DNA from: CAYWGR01 sp964458015
GTDB lineage: Bacteria; Planctomycetota; Planctomycetia; Pirellulales; Thermoguttaceae
Assembly: GCA_964458015.1 (NCBI GenBank)
Contig: CAYWGR010000030.1
Span: 1-38,187, forward strand
Length of the DNA: 38,187 nt
Direction: 5' to 3'
Under the pieces are notes generated by a model, which saw only the letters and a program-made list of their open reading frames with translations, had not been told where the DNA came from and made no database searches. The position numbers and the translations under genes are program-made. This document shows positions 1 to 8,469 of this stretch, piece by piece. Each line of letters starts with the position of its first letter. The first letter of the stretch is position 1.

Positions 1-627
1 TACCGACCTCAGCTCGAAACCGGCTGGGATGAGTATTGGGTCAGTTTCAACGGCCAGATCATGGACCGGCTGGTTGAGCATAACTTTTTTTCGCCGAACC
101 ATGCCGTGTTGACGACCGGTCTGCAAGACGCCGTGCTTGCGCCATTCGAATCGCTGTTGCAACGATTGCGCGGCGAGCAAACCGGTTTCCCGCATTTGAT
201 AGCAGCCGACACGATGGCGATTTTAGCGGCCATTTCGGCAACGTCCGAACGCGATCCCGCGGAATTGATCGCCCAGGGACCGCAAGAGGTCGTTGCCGTA
301 AAAGATCGAATGGTGGCCGAGGCCATGCGGTTGATATGGCAGCAGAGCCAAGGGCTGATGACGGTCGACAGCTTGGCGAAACAGTTGCCGATCACGCGCC
401 GATCGTTGGAGCGGCGTTTTCAGGCGGCCGTAGGACACGGCATCCACGACGAAATCATTCGCTGCCGCGTCGAGCGTGCCAAGCGGATGCTCATTGCAAC
501 GGATTTATCGTTGAAGGAAATCGCTCAGGCGGCTGGTTTTTCGAGTACCGATAATTTAGGGCGAACGTTCCGCCGTGCCTGCGGCGAAACGCCGCTGGAA
601 TATCGCCGACGCCACGACGGCTCTTGA
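1..627 (+). CDS. AraC-family transcriptional regulator (5' end missing)
   Basis: The reading frame is open from the first base of the window, so the N-terminus is cut off. The visible part starts with the end of a cupin-like AraC sensing domain (GWDEYWVSFNG, then FFSPNHAVL). A helical linker follows, and then a two-helix-turn-helix AraC domain (SLAKQLPITRRSLERRF, later LKEIAQAAGFSSTDNLGRTF and TPLEYRRR). By family knowledge such proteins bind a small ligand, often a sugar, in the cupin and activate adjacent genes. Two secreted glycosidase-like genes follow on the same strand, so control of these is a reasonable inference, though no operator was identified. It could equally regulate genes to the left of the window. 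The domain call is firm; the target is not. Confidence 0.9.
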   Translation, partial: YRPQLETGWDEYWVSFNGQIMDRLVEHNFFSPNHAVLTTGLQDAVLAPFESLLQRLRGEQTGFPHLIAADTMAILAAISATSERDPAELIAQGPQEVVAVKDRMVAEAMRLIWQQSQGLMTVDSLAKQLPITRRSLERRFQAAVGHGIHDEIIRCRVERAKRMLIATDLSLKEIAQAAGFSSTDNLGRTFRRACGETPLEYRRRHDGS

Positions 628-688
628 GTACGGGTTTCCGCGTGCGTCGCAAAACGGCGGCAGTTTGTCGCAAGATGCGGTTGCAGGG

Positions 689-704
689 GACGCATTCATG
701 CGTC
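689..704. repeat. 16-bp palindrome downstream of the AraC gene
   Basis: GACGCAT and ATGCGTC form a perfect 7-bp stem around a 2-nt centre. It lies 62 bp after the AraC stop and 119 bp before the next start codon. There is no T-run, so it is not a standard intrinsic terminator. It may be an operator or a REP-type intergenic palindrome. Confidence 0.5.
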
Positions 705-822
705 ATTATAGGGACACTCTGCCAAGTTCACATTTCTTTCCCGCCTTACTGTAGAAGGAATTGGCACGACCACAGTTTCCCACCCCTCAATTTTTTTCCA
801 ACGCTCTGTGATGGAGACAGCC

Positions 823-2142
823 ATGAACAAACTTAGTTTCTGTTGCGGAAAGCCAAACTGTCATTCTGAGCGCAGCGAAGAATCTCGTAAAATGTGGAAG
901 ATTCTTCGCTGCGATCAGAATGACTCCTGGCCTACGGCGTTTCCGCAACTGAAACTACTTAGGCATTTTTCGACAAGATTGCTAATACCGACTGTTGTGA
1001 TTGCTCTTTTTTGCAGTTCCGCAGCCGCGGCCGATCCTTACGAAATCGCAGTCTACTATTTCCCGAATTACCATGTCGATCCGCGGAACGAAGCTTTATT
1101 CGGCAAGGGCTGGAGCGAATGGATTTTGGTTCGCGAAGCGACAGCTCGTTTCCCTGGCCACTTGCAACCCAAAACGCCCGCCTGGGGTTACGAAGATGAG
1201 TCGGACAGCAAGGTGATGGCCAAAAAAATCGCCGCAGCCGCTGATCATGGCGTCACGGCGTTTCTGTTCGATTGGTACTGGTACGAGGGCAAGCCTTTTC
1301 TTCAAAAACCGCTCGATCACGGTTTTTTAGCAGCGCCAAACGGAAGCCGTTTGAAGTTCGCCCTGATGTGGGCCAACCATGATTGGCTCGATTTCTTTCA
1401 CGCCAAGGCCGGACAGCCTATGAAATTTATCTGGCCGGGAACCGTGACGGAACAGGATTTTGAGCCCATTGCAGACCACGTCATCGAGAAATATTTCTCG
1501 CAGTCGAACTATTGGAAAATCGACGGCAAACCGTATTTCTCCATTTTCGATACCGCCAACTTCATCAAGGGGCTAGGCGGCATGCCCCAAGCACGCAAAG
1601 TGCTCGACGGCTTTCGCGCGAAGGTGAAGAAAGCCGGTCATCCCGGCATGCATCTGAATATCATTCTCAGCGGAACGTCGATAAATCGCGAACAGATTAC
1701 AGCACTCGGTTTCGATAGCGCCACGAGTTACAATTGGGGCATGCACCTTGATATGCCTGTCGTTCCCGCGACGCCGTATCCTCCCTATGCCGAACGGGCG
1801 GCGAAGTTCTACGAGGATATTACACGGCAATGTCCCGTGCCATACTATGTGAATGTTACGCAGGGCTACGATGCCAGCCCACGAGCAAGGCAATCCGATC
1901 CTTTGCGCAATCAGGGGTATCCCTTTTGCAATGTGTTGACCGACAATACCCCGGCGGAGTTTGCCAAAGCGTTGCGACGCGCCAAGGCATTTATTGACGC
2001 CAATCCCAAATTGCCACGCATTATTACTGTTAATGCATGGAACGAATGGACCGAAGGCAGTTACCTTGAACCGGATACGCGAACCGGTATGAAATACCTA
2101 GAGTCGCTTCGCGAAGTGTTTCCCCCACAAGACAACAAATAA
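823..2142 (+). CDS. Secreted GH99-like / WbsX-type glycoside hydrolase
   Basis: The 439-aa product matches the WbsX/GH99-like family, whose members occur in glycan-active enzymes and polysaccharide loci. Visible hallmarks are AVYYFPNYH near the mature N-terminus, GWSEW, FLFDWYWYEGKPFL, LMWANHDW, and the C-terminal NAWNEWTEGSYLEPD followed by a Tyr-Leu pair. A signal peptide ends at about SSAAAA-DP. The ATG at 823 is chosen because GGAG sits at 813-816; a GTG at 808 and an ATG at 811 are also in frame. Between Leu4 of the signal peptide and its hydrophobic core lie 42 extra residues (including HSERSEESR) encoded by an inserted palindromic element; see the separate entry. The substrate is unknown. 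Its neighbours, an AraC regulator and a GH106-like enzyme, suggest degradation of a complex polysaccharide outside the cytoplasm. Confidence 0.85.
   Translation: MNKLSFCCGKPNCHSERSEESRKMWKILRCDQNDSWPTAFPQLKLLRHFSTRLLIPTVVIALFCSSAAAADPYEIAVYYFPNYHVDPRNEALFGKGWSEWILVREATARFPGHLQPKTPAWGYEDESDSKVMAKKIAAAADHGVTAFLFDWYWYEGKPFLQKPLDHGFLAAPNGSRLKFALMWANHDWLDFFHAKAGQPMKFIWPGTVTEQDFEPIADHVIEKYFSQSNYWKIDGKPYFSIFDTANFIKGLGGMPQARKVLDGFRAKVKKAGHPGMHLNIILSGTSINREQITALGFDSATSYNWGMHLDMPVVPATPYPPYAERAAKFYEDITRQCPVPYYVNVTQGYDASPRARQSDPLRNQGYPFCNVLTDNTPAEFAKALRRAKAFIDANPKLPRIITVNAWNEWTEGSYLEPDTRTGMKYLESLREVFPPQDNK
832..962. mobile_element. 126-bp in-frame palindromic element with CTTAG direct repeats
   Basis: CTTAG occurs at 832-836 and again at 958-962. 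Just inside are inverted ends, TTTCTGTTGCGGAAA (837-851) and TTTCCGCAACTGAAA (940-954), which match at 14 of 15 positions when paired. A second, inner dyad, TCATTCTGAGCGCAGCGAAG.. (861-885) against 899-923, pairs at 24 of 25. Removing one CTTAG plus the element deletes exactly 126 bp (42 codons). The result is MNKLRHFSTRLL running into IPTVVIALFCSSAAAA, a textbook signal peptide. This is what a recent insertion with a 5-bp target duplication would look like. The inner dyad is related to the widespread intergenic repeat that translates as HSERSEESR. No transposase is encoded, so it would be non-autonomous. Confidence 0.8.
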
Positions 2143-2334
2143 GACCAACGAACGAATCCAAATAATACGGCGAGAGATCAACATCCACCATCATTGTATT
2201 CTACATTGCCACTGAACCTATCTTTAACCAACTAGACCGGCAAATCTGTTTGAAACAGCCGCGTTTCCGGTTAAATCTGGAACATTGGCAATGTCGGCAC
2301 CGATAGCTCCTTTACAAGCAGGAGGTTTTCCACC

Positions 2335-5300
2335 ATGCGATATTGTTTAACAAGTGTCTTGATTAGTGTATTATGGCTTTCGTTACACGACATATCATTT
2401 TCCGCGCCCCAGGAGAACCTGACTTCGCTTGAGCGGCAATTTCGCGAATTGCCAATGGAAGCCAAACGCTTAACAGGACCGCTGTTTTGGCTGCATGGCG
2501 AGGAAAGCCGCGAACGTTTGGAAATGTATGTCGGCAAGGTGGCCGAGGGCGGCAACGGTTGCTTTACCGCCGAAAGCCGACCGCACGTCGATTGGCTGGG
2601 CGAAGGCTGGTGGCGCGATTTGACGATCTGCCTGGACGCTGCGAAAAAACATGATTTGAAGATGTGGATCTTCGATGAGAAGTGGTGGCCCAGCCAGGGC
2701 ATCGGCGGCGCCGTTCCGCCGCGCTATGCCGCAAAACTGCTGAAGACCGCGTCCGTGGATCTCGAAGGGCCGCGAACTTATGACGCCGAAGGCTATGCGG
2801 GCGAGCATTATGTGGCTGCATTGGCCGGTCGTTTAACGGCCGATGGAAAAATCGAGGGCAGCACCTTGCTGGATTTAGCTTCCAGCATCCACGACGGCAA
2901 GCTCTCCTTGCAGGTTCCGGCCGGCAAGTGGAAGGTGATGAAATTCATGCACATCCAAGCGCCGAGTTTAAGCCAAAATGGTCAGTTGAGCATCGACGGA
3001 GCGAGCCGTGATTGTGTGGATTGGTTCATTCAGAAGGTCTATCAGCCGCATTTCGATCATTATGGCGCGGATTTCGGCAAAACGATTCCGGGCTTTTTCT
3101 ACGACGAGCCGGAAACTCGCGGCGACTGGGGCACGGAACTCAACCGTGTGCTGACCGAATGGAAAGTGGATTGGAAAAAGGCCTATGCCGCGTACAAGTT
3201 CGAGTTGGCCGGCGAGGAGCAAATTGCCGCACGATATCAGTATCTGGATGCTTTCGCCGAAGCCTGGGGCCGCACGATGTACGGCGGCATGACACGCTGG
3301 TGCCATGAACACAGCGTCAAGTCGATGGGCCATTTCATCGAGCATGGCGGCATGTATCACGACCGCGGCTTTTGCGCCGGCGATATGATGCGGTTGCAAG
3401 GCTACAGCGATATGGGCGGCATCGACGCGGTATTTTCGCAATTTATCATAGGCAAGCGGGAAGAAGCCGCCGATCATCCCATTTGGCAAACGCCCAAGCT
3501 CGGCAGTTCGATTTCGCACGTCTACGGCAAGCAGGATGACGTGGCAATGGTCGAAATTTTCGGCGCGCGGGGACAAGACCTGACCTATTCGGAAATGAAA
3601 TGGTGGACCGACCACATGCAAGTGTCAGGCGTCAATTTCATGATCCCGCATTCCTTTAATCCAAAATCACCTTACGACACGGATTGCCCGCCGTATTTTT
3701 ATAACGGCGGTTTCGAGCCGCGATGGCCGCTGTATCGCGTATACGCCGACTACTCGAGCCGGCTGAGTCTGATGCTATCCGGCGGGCGGCATGTATGCCC
3801 CGTGGCATTACTTTTCATGGGCCAAAGCGCTCAGGTGGGCCGTTTTGTTCCGCCCGAGGATTTGACAACCGCGTTACAGGATGGGCAAATCGACTGCGAT
3901 TGGCTGCCTTACGAGGTGTTCGAGCGAAACACCAACATTTCCACCAAGGAACTTCTACTGCATCAAGAGCGGTACAAAGTTCTCGTAGTTCCGCCTGTCG
4001 AAGTGATTCCGTATCCTGTATTGGCGAAAGTGAAGGCGTTCTACGATGCCGGCGGCGTGGTTGTCGGCTATGGATTTTTGCCGACGAAATCAGCCACATT
4101 GGGCCATTCGTCGAAAGAGATCGTCTCACTGTGCGAATCGATTTGGGGCGAATATCCTGGAAAATACCCGGACGAAAGTCGGATTAAGCATCCAAACCAA
4201 GGACAAGCATTCTTCCTGTCCGAAAAACCCACAGCACAGCAATTGCAGCAGCTTTTTGCCGACGCAGGCATTCGCCCTGGGTTGAAAGTTCTCGAAGGTG
4301 AAACGAACGGTTGGCTGCACCTTTTGCATCGTCAAAAAGCTGGGCAGGATATCTTTCTTGTTTGCAACCAGAATCACCAAGGGGCTGCACGTCAGTTCAA
4401 GTTCCGTGCAAATGCTGTAGGCGAGCCGGAATGCTGGGACGCGATGCGTAACGAACTTACGGCAATCCCCTTCCAACGCATGGGTCAGAACACCGTTGAA
4501 TTTTCGCTAAGTCTGGAACCTCTGGAAAGCGTATTGATTGTTTTTCAACCAAAAGGACAACCCAGACCGACTCGGATCGATCCAAATACAAAACCGATTC
4601 GCGAGCCGATCATCGTACCGCGCGATCCGAATCCGATACCGCCCGAGCCGGTTGTGAAGAAACTTAAATCGCAGCTCGAACTGCCGTTGAGCGGATGCAA
4701 ATGGGTTTGGTTTCCCGAGGGCGATCCAGCCGCCGGAGTTCCAGCCGGCACGCGGTACTTCCGCCAAACAATTGCCATTCCAACTGATCGGAAAATCAAA
4801 CAAGCACAGTTTTACATTACGGCAGACAACAGTTTCGAATGTTACGTGAATGGCAAGCCGGTTGGCGCCGGCAGTGCCTACAATCAGGTAATTACGATCG
4901 ACATGACGAAGCACGTTCAGCCGGGCCTCAATGCTTTGGCGGTTGCCGCGACAAACGGATCAGACCAACCCAATCCGGCGGGACTTATTGGGCGATTCAC
5001 CGTGGAATTCGAGCAGGGACCGCCGCTCGAAGGACGCATCGATAAGACATGGAAAACGAGCCAACAGAAGCAGGAAGGTTGGACCAATGTGCATTTCGAT
5101 GTCTCGAAATGGGTGCCGGCGCTCGAATCGGTCGAATTCGGCAAGGGGCCTTGGGGAACCTTCCAAGATCGCCAGCTTGCGGTGAGCCCCGTCGCTGCAG
5201 CGGATCCATTCCGCGGCCGATTTACGATTCCCGCGGATATTGACAGGACGAAATGCCGTGTCTTCCTCGAAATGAAAGACTTGCCCGACGATTCCGCCGC

Positions 5301-5442
5301 CGTCTCGATCAACGGCGCGTATGCCGGCGGCGTGATCGGCCGGCCTGGACGTCTCGATATAACACGATGCGTCAAAACCGGCGAAAACAAGGTGTTTATT
5401 GAGCCACTAGCGCCGAAATCAGTGCGGATCGTGATTTATTAA
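2335..5442 (+). CDS. Secreted GH106-like glycosidase (alpha-L-rhamnosidase type)
   Basis: This is a 1035-aa exported protein; the signal peptide ends around residue 24 (DISFSAPQ). The first ~740 residues resemble GH106-type enzymes: PLFWLHGEES near the start, a GGNGCFTAESRP strand-loop, LKMWIFDEKWWPSQGIGG, and FFYDEPETRGDWG at about residues 254-266, where acidic residues expected at the active site cluster. A Pro-rich linker (about 742-775) leads to a beta-sandwich module (YVNGKPVGAG, then a typical 'GLNALAV' strand) like those appended to rhamnosidases, and a second similar module at the C-terminus. An AGGAGGT ribosome site precedes the ATG. It follows the GH99-like gene by 192 bp on the same strand, so the two probably act on the same glycan. 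The family call is from motif memory; the exact sugar specificity cannot be read from sequence. Confidence 0.75.
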   Translation: MRYCLTSVLISVLWLSLHDISFSAPQENLTSLERQFRELPMEAKRLTGPLFWLHGEESRERLEMYVGKVAEGGNGCFTAESRPHVDWLGEGWWRDLTICLDAAKKHDLKMWIFDEKWWPSQGIGGAVPPRYAAKLLKTASVDLEGPRTYDAEGYAGEHYVAALAGRLTADGKIEGSTLLDLASSIHDGKLSLQVPAGKWKVMKFMHIQAPSLSQNGQLSIDGASRDCVDWFIQKVYQPHFDHYGADFGKTIPGFFYDEPETRGDWGTELNRVLTEWKVDWKKAYAAYKFELAGEEQIAARYQYLDAFAEAWGRTMYGGMTRWCHEHSVKSMGHFIEHGGMYHDRGFCAGDMMRLQGYSDMGGIDAVFSQFIIGKREEAADHPIWQTPKLGSSISHVYGKQDDVAMVEIFGARGQDLTYSEMKWWTDHMQVSGVNFMIPHSFNPKSPYDTDCPPYFYNGGFEPRWPLYRVYADYSSRLSLMLSGGRHVCPVALLFMGQSAQVGRFVPPEDLTTALQDGQIDCDWLPYEVFERNTNISTKELLLHQERYKVLVVPPVEVIPYPVLAKVKAFYDAGGVVVGYGFLPTKSATLGHSSKEIVSLCESIWGEYPGKYPDESRIKHPNQGQAFFLSEKPTAQQLQQLFADAGIRPGLKVLEGETNGWLHLLHRQKAGQDIFLVCNQNHQGAARQFKFRANAVGEPECWDAMRNELTAIPFQRMGQNTVEFSLSLEPLESVLIVFQPKGQPRPTRIDPNTKPIREPIIVPRDPNPIPPEPVVKKLKSQLELPLSGCKWVWFPEGDPAAGVPAGTRYFRQTIAIPTDRKIKQAQFYITADNSFECYVNGKPVGAGSAYNQVITIDMTKHVQPGLNALAVAATNGSDQPNPAGLIGRFTVEFEQGPPLEGRIDKTWKTSQQKQEGWTNVHFDVSKWVPALESVEFGKGPWGTFQDRQLAVSPVAAADPFRGRFTIPADIDRTKCRVFLEMKDLPDDSAAVSINGAYAGGVIGRPGRLDITRCVKTGENKVFIEPLAPKSVRIVIY

Positions 5443-5463
5443 AACAGATTGGATCGCTCATTC

Positions 5464-5529
5464 TGTCATCCTAAGCAAGGCAAAGGATTTCCCGATGTGC
5501 GCAGATTCTTCGCTACGCTCAGAATGACA
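5464..5529. repeat. Second copy of the HSERSEESR-type palindromic repeat
   Basis: TGTCATCCTAAGCAAGGC.. (5464-5490) and ..CGCTACGCTCAGAATGACA (5503-5529) form an imperfect hairpin, 19 of 27 positions pairing. The right arm is nearly the same as the inner dyad inside the GH99-like gene at 861-923. It lies between two convergent genes (stops at 5442 and 5533), so it could also work as a bidirectional terminator. The outer inverted ends seen at 837-954 are not present here. Confidence 0.65.
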
Positions 5530-5532
5530 CAC

Positions 5533-6720
5533 TCATGGCTTGGCGCGAAGCTTTAGTAGGCTGATTTCCGGCGGGCAATTCCATCGCAAGGGAACGTCGC
5601 CGGAAACGCCGCGCGTGACGTGCATGATCGTCGGCGGTGTATAGAACATGCCTGCGATGTATTTCACGCCATGCCATGACGGAGACATGATTGCTCCCAA
5701 AGGCGGAATGCGAATTTGACCGCCGTGCGTGTGGCCGGCCAATAACAGATCGGCATCGTGCGATTGCGCCCAAACAAATTGATCCGGCGAGTGCGACAAC
5801 ACGATGCGCAAAGGACCGGCCGGCGGCGGATCGTCGAAAAATTCCTTGGCCGGAACAATCCACGGCCGTTCATTGCCGATCAGGATGATAGGCGTTTCGT
5901 TCACGCGGATTTGTTGCCAGCGGCCGCCCAAATGGATAAGCCCATGTTCTTTCAGTGTGCGCAGCAATCGTTGTGAATCAACGCGCAGATCGTGATTGCC
6001 TAAGATGAAATACACGCCGTGCTTGGCGGTCAATCTTCCCAAGGTGTCGGCAATCCACCCAAAACCGACTGGTCGGTCGAGAAGGTCGCCGGTGATGCAA
6101 ACCAGGTCGGGTTGTAGTTCGTTGCACGTACGGACCACTTCACGAAAAAAAGCCATGCCGATGCGGCCCGTATAGTGCAGATCGGAGATGTGGACGATCG
6201 AGAGACCATCGAGCGCGGGGGGCAATCGAGGGACGTCGAGTTCCCATTGGCTGATATCCAACCGCAGCGTTTCATTCCGCGGCAAACGAGTCAGAGGATG
6301 ATGGGCAATCTCGCCGGGATGCGCTGCGGCGGAGAGCAAATCGATTTTCAAAGGCTTTCGACCGTGAAAACGCACGACCGGCGGCTGTCGCAGTGCAATA
6401 CGCATCAGAACGAACCGCACCAACGTTAATGGCGCAATGAGCCAGCAGGCCATGACGTATCCGGCAACGCAACAAGCTGTTCCGCTGCCTAGGGAAAGCC
6501 AACGCCAGGGCGGCGACGAAAACCATTCGGGATGCACAACGCACCAAACGCCCAGCCCGATCGGAATCAGCGATCCGCAGAGAAACATCAGGACGGTCGT
6601 GGATTTAACAAAAGGGCGAGGGAGTCCTGTCGCGTGCAATCGGTTGACCAGCCCTATCCACAGAAAGGCATGGCCCGTTAATGTAAGCAACAGGAGGAGA
6701 ACAGTCATCATGCCGTGCAA
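5533..6720 (-). CDS. Membrane-anchored calcineurin-like metallophosphoesterase
   Basis: The 395-aa protein has three to four hydrophobic segments in its first ~110 residues and then a complete metallophosphoesterase domain. All five metal-binding blocks are visible: ISDLHYTG (about residue 178), GDLLDRP, GNHDLR (about 241), LSHSPDQF and GHTHGGQ (about 329). This arrangement is that of the YaeI/YkuE group, membrane-bound enzymes whose known members act on UDP-diacylglucosamine-type or other phosphodiester substrates. The substrate here is not known. It starts 9 bp after the stop of the PAS-GAF-receiver gene and is almost certainly co-transcribed with it. The active domain is expected on the cytoplasmic side, but the orientation was not determined. 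Confidence 0.88.
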   Translation of the reverse strand: MHGMMTVLLLLLTLTGHAFLWIGLVNRLHATGLPRPFVKSTTVLMFLCGSLIPIGLGVWCVVHPEWFSSPPWRWLSLGSGTACCVAGYVMACWLIAPLTLVRFVLMRIALRQPPVVRFHGRKPLKIDLLSAAAHPGEIAHHPLTRLPRNETLRLDISQWELDVPRLPPALDGLSIVHISDLHYTGRIGMAFFREVVRTCNELQPDLVCITGDLLDRPVGFGWIADTLGRLTAKHGVYFILGNHDLRVDSQRLLRTLKEHGLIHLGGRWQQIRVNETPIILIGNERPWIVPAKEFFDDPPPAGPLRIVLSHSPDQFVWAQSHDADLLLAGHTHGGQIRIPPLGAIMSPSWHGVKYIAGMFYTPPTIMHVTRGVSGDVPLRWNCPPEISLLKLRAKP

Positions 6721-6729
6721 CGGATTGCT

Positions 6730-8469
6730 TTACCCTTGTGCCACCGGGCGCGGCGAATTGATGATCAGTTCAATCGCGCCAAGCAACTGATCGAGACGGA
6801 AGGGCTTGTACAGCACGGCCTGGAGACCCGCCTGACGAGCCTTGACGATCGAATGGCCGGGATCCCAGCCGAAACCTGTCATCAGCACCAAAGGCGCCGA
6901 TTCCATCACTTCCTGTAACTTGACCATGAAATCATAGCCGGTCATGTCGGGCAGCCGAATGTCGGAAATCACGACATCATACTCACCCTCGGTCATGGCT
7001 CGAACCATGTAAAGGGCTTCCGCGCCGTCGTGGGCCGTCTCGACCACGCAGCCGTACCGTTCCAGCAGATTGTGAGCCGCACTCCGCACGTGCTCGTCGG
7101 CATCGACCACCAGAATTCGACGTCCTCGCAGTAGAGGCCGCTCCTCGACCTGCATCGTCGGCGGCAACGCTTCGGTCGGCGCCATCGTTTGGCCAACCTT
7201 CTGAATCACCTGCTTGATATCCCTAGCATGTCGCAGAACCCGCTGAAGCCGCTCGACCACCTCGGGCTCGTGGCCGATATAACGCTCCATCACATTGACC
7301 GCGTCGTTCAAGATTTCGTCGATCGGCAGTGCGACCGCACTGTGAATCGCTTCGACGCTTTCGGCGGCGGTCGTGCGTTTCTCGGCAGCCAGCAATTCCA
7401 AGGTGTTCAGCGAAGCAGCCACGTCGCGACAGAAAATTTCGAGGAATTGCAGATCGCTTTCGGTAAAAGCTCGCGGCTCGGGGCTTTCGACGTTGAAGGT
7501 TCCGATCACTTCATCGTGGAGCAACAAGGGGACCGTCAGCGAACTTTTCGCGCCTCGGGCGCCCGGCAGATAGAGCGGGTCTTCGGTGGTGTCTTCGCAC
7601 AGATAGCTCTTGCCCGTGGCCGCGACAAAACCAGTGACGCCGTTGTTTTGCGGTTGGGCGAATAATTCGCGCCCGGCGGCCTCCGGATCCATGCCCATCG
7701 ACAAAAGCGGCTCCAACCGGCCGGTCTTTTGATCGAACAAGCGAACTTCAACCACATCGAACCGCAGCAAGTCGCGGGTGAAGTGAAGAATATTCGATTT
7801 CAATAGTTCGATACGATCGCCCACGGCCATGTGTGCGATTTCGGCGGGCGAAAGGTCGGCAAGTTCCATGCCGGCTTGGTGGATGGCCGCCATCTTTTGC
7901 TGCTGATGCACTTCGTTCGTCACATTGCGCACCGTGACAATTAAATGCCGCGATGCTCCGCCGCTGGTTTCTCGAACCGGGGCGGCATGAACGTGATAAT
8001 AGCGGTTATCGCTGCTGCGAAGCGTGGAACTGGTGGCCTGCCCAGTGGCTAGTGCCGTGTGGAAGGGGCAAAAGTCTGGCCCCAGGATCTCGGGACTGCC
8101 CAGGACCGTATAAAAATTCGCGCCGATAATGGTGCCGTGCGTCGACCATTCACCCAGCCGGCCATTGCTCCAAATGATCGAATTGTCGCTATCTAATAGG
8201 ACGACGCCGTCGGGCATCCCTTCAATGATTTGCTCGTTCTGCAGCAGGCGGCCAACTTCCAGGGCCTCTTTGAGATATTCGGACGAGATATAGACGCCTG
8301 CGAATTGTTCGCGGGTGAGGTGGGCCAGTGCCCGCATCGTGTTCCCCGCCACCACAAGCTCATGGGATTGGGCAACGTCGGCGAGAAGCTTTTCGGCATC
8401 CTCGTGGGTATCGCAAATCAGGAGAATCTTAGGCTTCGCTGTCAATCGAAAGTACTCCGCCGGCCACAC
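6730..8469 (-). CDS. PAS-GAF-receiver signalling protein lacking a kinase domain
   Basis: This is a cytoplasmic protein of up to 579 aa. Domains in order: a degenerate receiver-like segment (ILLICDTHEDAEKLL, about 14-75) without the acidic pocket, a PAS domain (IIEGMPDGVVLLD to TVRNVTNE, about 78-180), a GAF domain (about 205-345, with SSLTVPLLLHDEVIGTFNVES), a helical stretch resembling a dimerisation region, and a complete C-terminal receiver (ILVVDADEHVR, phosphoacceptor Asp503 in VVISDIRLP, MTGFG, and Lys in LYKPF). No phospho-acceptor His motif or HATPase domain is present, so it must receive phosphate from a partner kinase or act through protein contacts. The start used is GTG at 8469. 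A TTG at 8445 has a better ribosome site (GGAG eight bases before it) and would shorten it by eight residues. Confidence 0.85.
   Translation of the reverse strand: MWPAEYFRLTAKPKILLICDTHEDAEKLLADVAQSHELVVAGNTMRALAHLTREQFAGVYISSEYLKEALEVGRLLQNEQIIEGMPDGVVLLDSDNSIIWSNGRLGEWSTHGTIIGANFYTVLGSPEILGPDFCPFHTALATGQATSSTLRSSDNRYYHVHAAPVRETSGGASRHLIVTVRNVTNEVHQQQKMAAIHQAGMELADLSPAEIAHMAVGDRIELLKSNILHFTRDLLRFDVVEVRLFDQKTGRLEPLLSMGMDPEAAGRELFAQPQNNGVTGFVAATGKSYLCEDTTEDPLYLPGARGAKSSLTVPLLLHDEVIGTFNVESPEPRAFTESDLQFLEIFCRDVAASLNTLELLAAEKRTTAAESVEAIHSAVALPIDEILNDAVNVMERYIGHEPEVVERLQRVLRHARDIKQVIQKVGQTMAPTEALPPTMQVEERPLLRGRRILVVDADEHVRSAAHNLLERYGCVVETAHDGAEALYMVRAMTEGEYDVVISDIRLPDMTGYDFMVKLQEVMESAPLVLMTGFGWDPGHSIVKARQAGLQAVLYKPFRLDQLLGAIELIINSPRPVAQG

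Noticed and set aside
808..822. GTG 808 or ATG 811 as start of the GH99-like gene
   Set aside because: The GGAG at 813-816 lies downstream of these codons and fits the ATG at 823. Starting at 823 also gives a sensible signal peptide once the insert is removed.
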